From the NCBI GenBank assembly GCA_017559135.1, contig JAFYSZ010000019.1, forward strand, positions 1 to 64,000: a DNA stretch of 64,000 bases, given 5' to 3'. Position numbers and translations under genes: made by a program. Under the pieces are notes generated by a model. The model ran no database searches. It was given only the letters and a program-made list of their open reading frames with translations, and had not been told where the DNA came from. Positions within the stretch are counted from its first letter, which is position 1. Each line of letters starts with the position of its first letter. This DNA comes from Bacteroidales bacterium (GTDB lineage Bacteria > Bacteroidota > Bacteroidia > Bacteroidales > P3). Below are positions 62,552-64,000 of this stretch, piece after piece.

Positions 62552-64000
62552 ATGAAAATATACGAAACCTCCGTCAAAAGACCGATAACCACCTCATTGA
62601 TATTTGTGGCAATAATAGTCTTGGGATTATTTTCTTTAAGTAAATTACCAATTGACCAAATGCCAGAAATAGAAATGAATCAGGCATACGTTATCGTGTC
62701 ATATCCGGGAGCAAGTGCCGAAGACGTTGAAAACAACGTAACAAAAATAATGGAAAGCGCTCTAAGTACTGTCAGCGATCTAAAAGAACTAACCTCTACC
62801 TCAAAAGAAAACACAGCGATTATAGGTTGTGAATTTAATTGGGGTATAGATATTGACGGTGCTGTAAACGATATGCGAGATAAAATAGAGATGGTAAAAC
62901 AGGCATTGCCAGATGGCTGTTCCAATCCTATGATTCTTAAAATTTCTACCGACATGATGCCGATTGCAATCTTGTCTGCAACTTCAAAAGAAAGCACTGC
63001 TGCACTCTATAAGATATTAGATGACGCTGTTGCTAACCCTTTGAACCGTATAAACGGCGTTGGCTCGGTTTCAATCTCAGGTGCACCGCAAAGAGAGATT
63101 GTTGTAAATTGCGATCCTAATAAATTAGAAGCCTACAACCTTACAGTAGAACAAATAGGCTCTGCCGTTGCAACCGAAAACGTTAATACACCCGGCGGAA
63201 GCATTGACGTAGGCTCAGAAACCTATTCTTTGCGTATAGAAGGTGAAATAAAAGAAAGTGAACTCTTAAATAACATAGTAGTAGCCAACTACAACGGAAA
63301 ACCAATCTTTCTTAGAGACATAGCATACGTAAGCGACACAATCCAAGAAAAAGCACAAGAAAGTTTTGTCAATGGAGTAAAAGGTGCAACCATTGTAATC
63401 CAAAAACAAACAGGAGCAAACTCTGTGGAAGTAATGGAAAAAATTCGTGCAGAGTTGCCACAAATCAAAAAAAATCTTCCAAAAGACATACATTTAGAAG
63501 AAGTAATGAACACAACCGACAATATTGAGAACTCAATCAATTCTTTGGTTGAGACATTCGTTCTTGCCTGTTTGTTTGTCGTGATAGTCGTTCTTTTCTT
63601 CCTTGGAGAATGGAGAGCAACCATTATTATTATGGTAACAATCCCTGTTGCCCTAATATCAGCCTTTATTTACTTATTGATAACCGGCAATACAATCAAC
63701 ATTATCTCTATGTCTGCCCTCTCAATCGCCTTAGGTATGGTGGTCGATGACGCAATTGTAGTCTTAGAGAACGTAACTACTCACATAGAACGCGGAAGTA
63801 AAGCAAAAGAAGCAGCAATCTACGGAACAAATGAAGTTGCCGTTGCCGTAATAGCAACAACCCTTACCCTACTTGCAGTATTCTTCCCATTCACTATGAT
63901 GGGTGGTATGGCAGGTATTATGTTCAAGCAATTAGGTTGGATGATTTGTATCATAATGATAGTATCTACAGCCTCAGCTCTTACACTTACTCCAATGATG
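62552..64000 (+). CDS. RND-family efflux pump, inner-membrane transporter (3' end outside window)
   Basis: 483 codons are visible with no stop. N-terminus MKIYETSVKRPITTSLIF and the first helix; porter domain (VIVSYPGASAEDVEN, RINGVGSVSISGAPQREIVV); helices with LACLFVVIVVLFFLGEW and the proton-relay motif GMVVDDAIVVLENV. HAE-1/MMPL-like drug or metabolite exporters have this layout; the full protein should be about 1,020-1,060 residues. Third gene of the tripartite operon. Confidence 0.95.
   Translation, partial: MKIYETSVKRPITTSLIFVAIIVLGLFSLSKLPIDQMPEIEMNQAYVIVSYPGASAEDVENNVTKIMESALSTVSDLKELTSTSKENTAIIGCEFNWGIDIDGAVNDMRDKIEMVKQALPDGCSNPMILKISTDMMPIAILSATSKESTAALYKILDDAVANPLNRINGVGSVSISGAPQREIVVNCDPNKLEAYNLTVEQIGSAVATENVNTPGGSIDVGSETYSLRIEGEIKESELLNNIVVANYNGKPIFLRDIAYVSDTIQEKAQESFVNGVKGATIVIQKQTGANSVEVMEKIRAELPQIKKNLPKDIHLEEVMNTTDNIENSINSLVETFVLACLFVVIVVLFFLGEWRATIIIMVTIPVALISAFIYLLITGNTINIISMSALSIALGMVVDDAIVVLENVTTHIERGSKAKEAAIYGTNEVAVAVIATTLTLLAVFFPFTMMGGMAGIMFKQLGWMICIIMIVSTASALTLTPMM

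Overview
The window looks like chromosome from a low-GC member of the Bacteroidota, probably Bacteroidales-like. The evidence is: very AT-rich intergenic DNA; promoters with the TAnnTTTG -7 box and sometimes a TTG-type -33 box; no obvious Shine-Dalgarno sequences; several secreted proteins with C-terminal type IX secretion (T9SS) sorting domains; a T9SS 'plug' homologue and a PorG-like protein; and three tRNA genes without encoded CCA. I cannot name the species.

Layout. 1-11 kb (minus strand): a two-gene cassette A-B (A = secreted unknown protein, B = T9SS cargo) occurs twice, at <1-2691 and 8931-10919. Between the copies lie a CAU-anticodon tRNA and an operon of an unknown exported protein, a DPP-IV-type peptidase, tilS and an M28 peptidase. 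11-16 kb (minus): ispE, pepD and a large metalloprotease-like/propeller/barrel protein. 16-21.6 kb (plus): topA, a small outer-membrane protein, a DUF6427-like membrane protein, purQ and rnhB. 21.6-26.7 kb (minus): a BspA-type LRR T9SS protein, tRNA-Met and uvrA. 26.9-31.6 kb (plus): a coiled-coil lipoprotein, then an accessory-looking locus of a membrane KAP NTPase, a small membrane ORF broken by an amber codon, and an exported seven-blade WD40 protein. 31.6-37.2 kb (minus): T9SS plug, Xaa-Pro aminopeptidase, SPFH-tail-like protein, a second pepD and a YeiH-type permease. 37.3-46.9 kb (plus): dapB, ROK kinase, beta-mannosidase, GH92 alpha-mannosidase, a phosphodiesterase, a PorG-like protein and an OmpA-family protein. 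47-50 kb (minus): two barrel proteins and a lipoprotein. 50.3-54.4 kb: AraC regulator, reverse-type rubrerythrin, tRNA-Arg, GNAT, ECF-like sigma factor and a glycosyltransferase. 54.5-64 kb (plus): tgt, LptF/G permease, GH3-family protein, SufE, a MIP18/DUF59 protein, an OppC-like permease, and a TolC-RND adaptor-RND pump operon that runs off the end.

Functional picture: many exported or cytosolic peptidases (M28, DPP-IV, two PepD, PepP) suggest peptide use, and a compact mannosidase cluster suggests trimming of mannose-containing glycans. 

The most unusual structure is not a gene. At least seven AT-rich intergenic regions carry C[A/T]3G pentamers spaced exactly 21 bp apart, up to seven in a row, sometimes flipping orientation to form perfect palindromes. 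One intergenic hairpin element of about 120 bp with these pentamers near its ends is present twice, nearly identical, beside unrelated genes. A separate triple palindrome, CTCCACAnTATGGAG-like, also has an exact 21-bp period. These ladders, the KAP/amber/WD40 locus and the A-B cassette duplication are the main leads.
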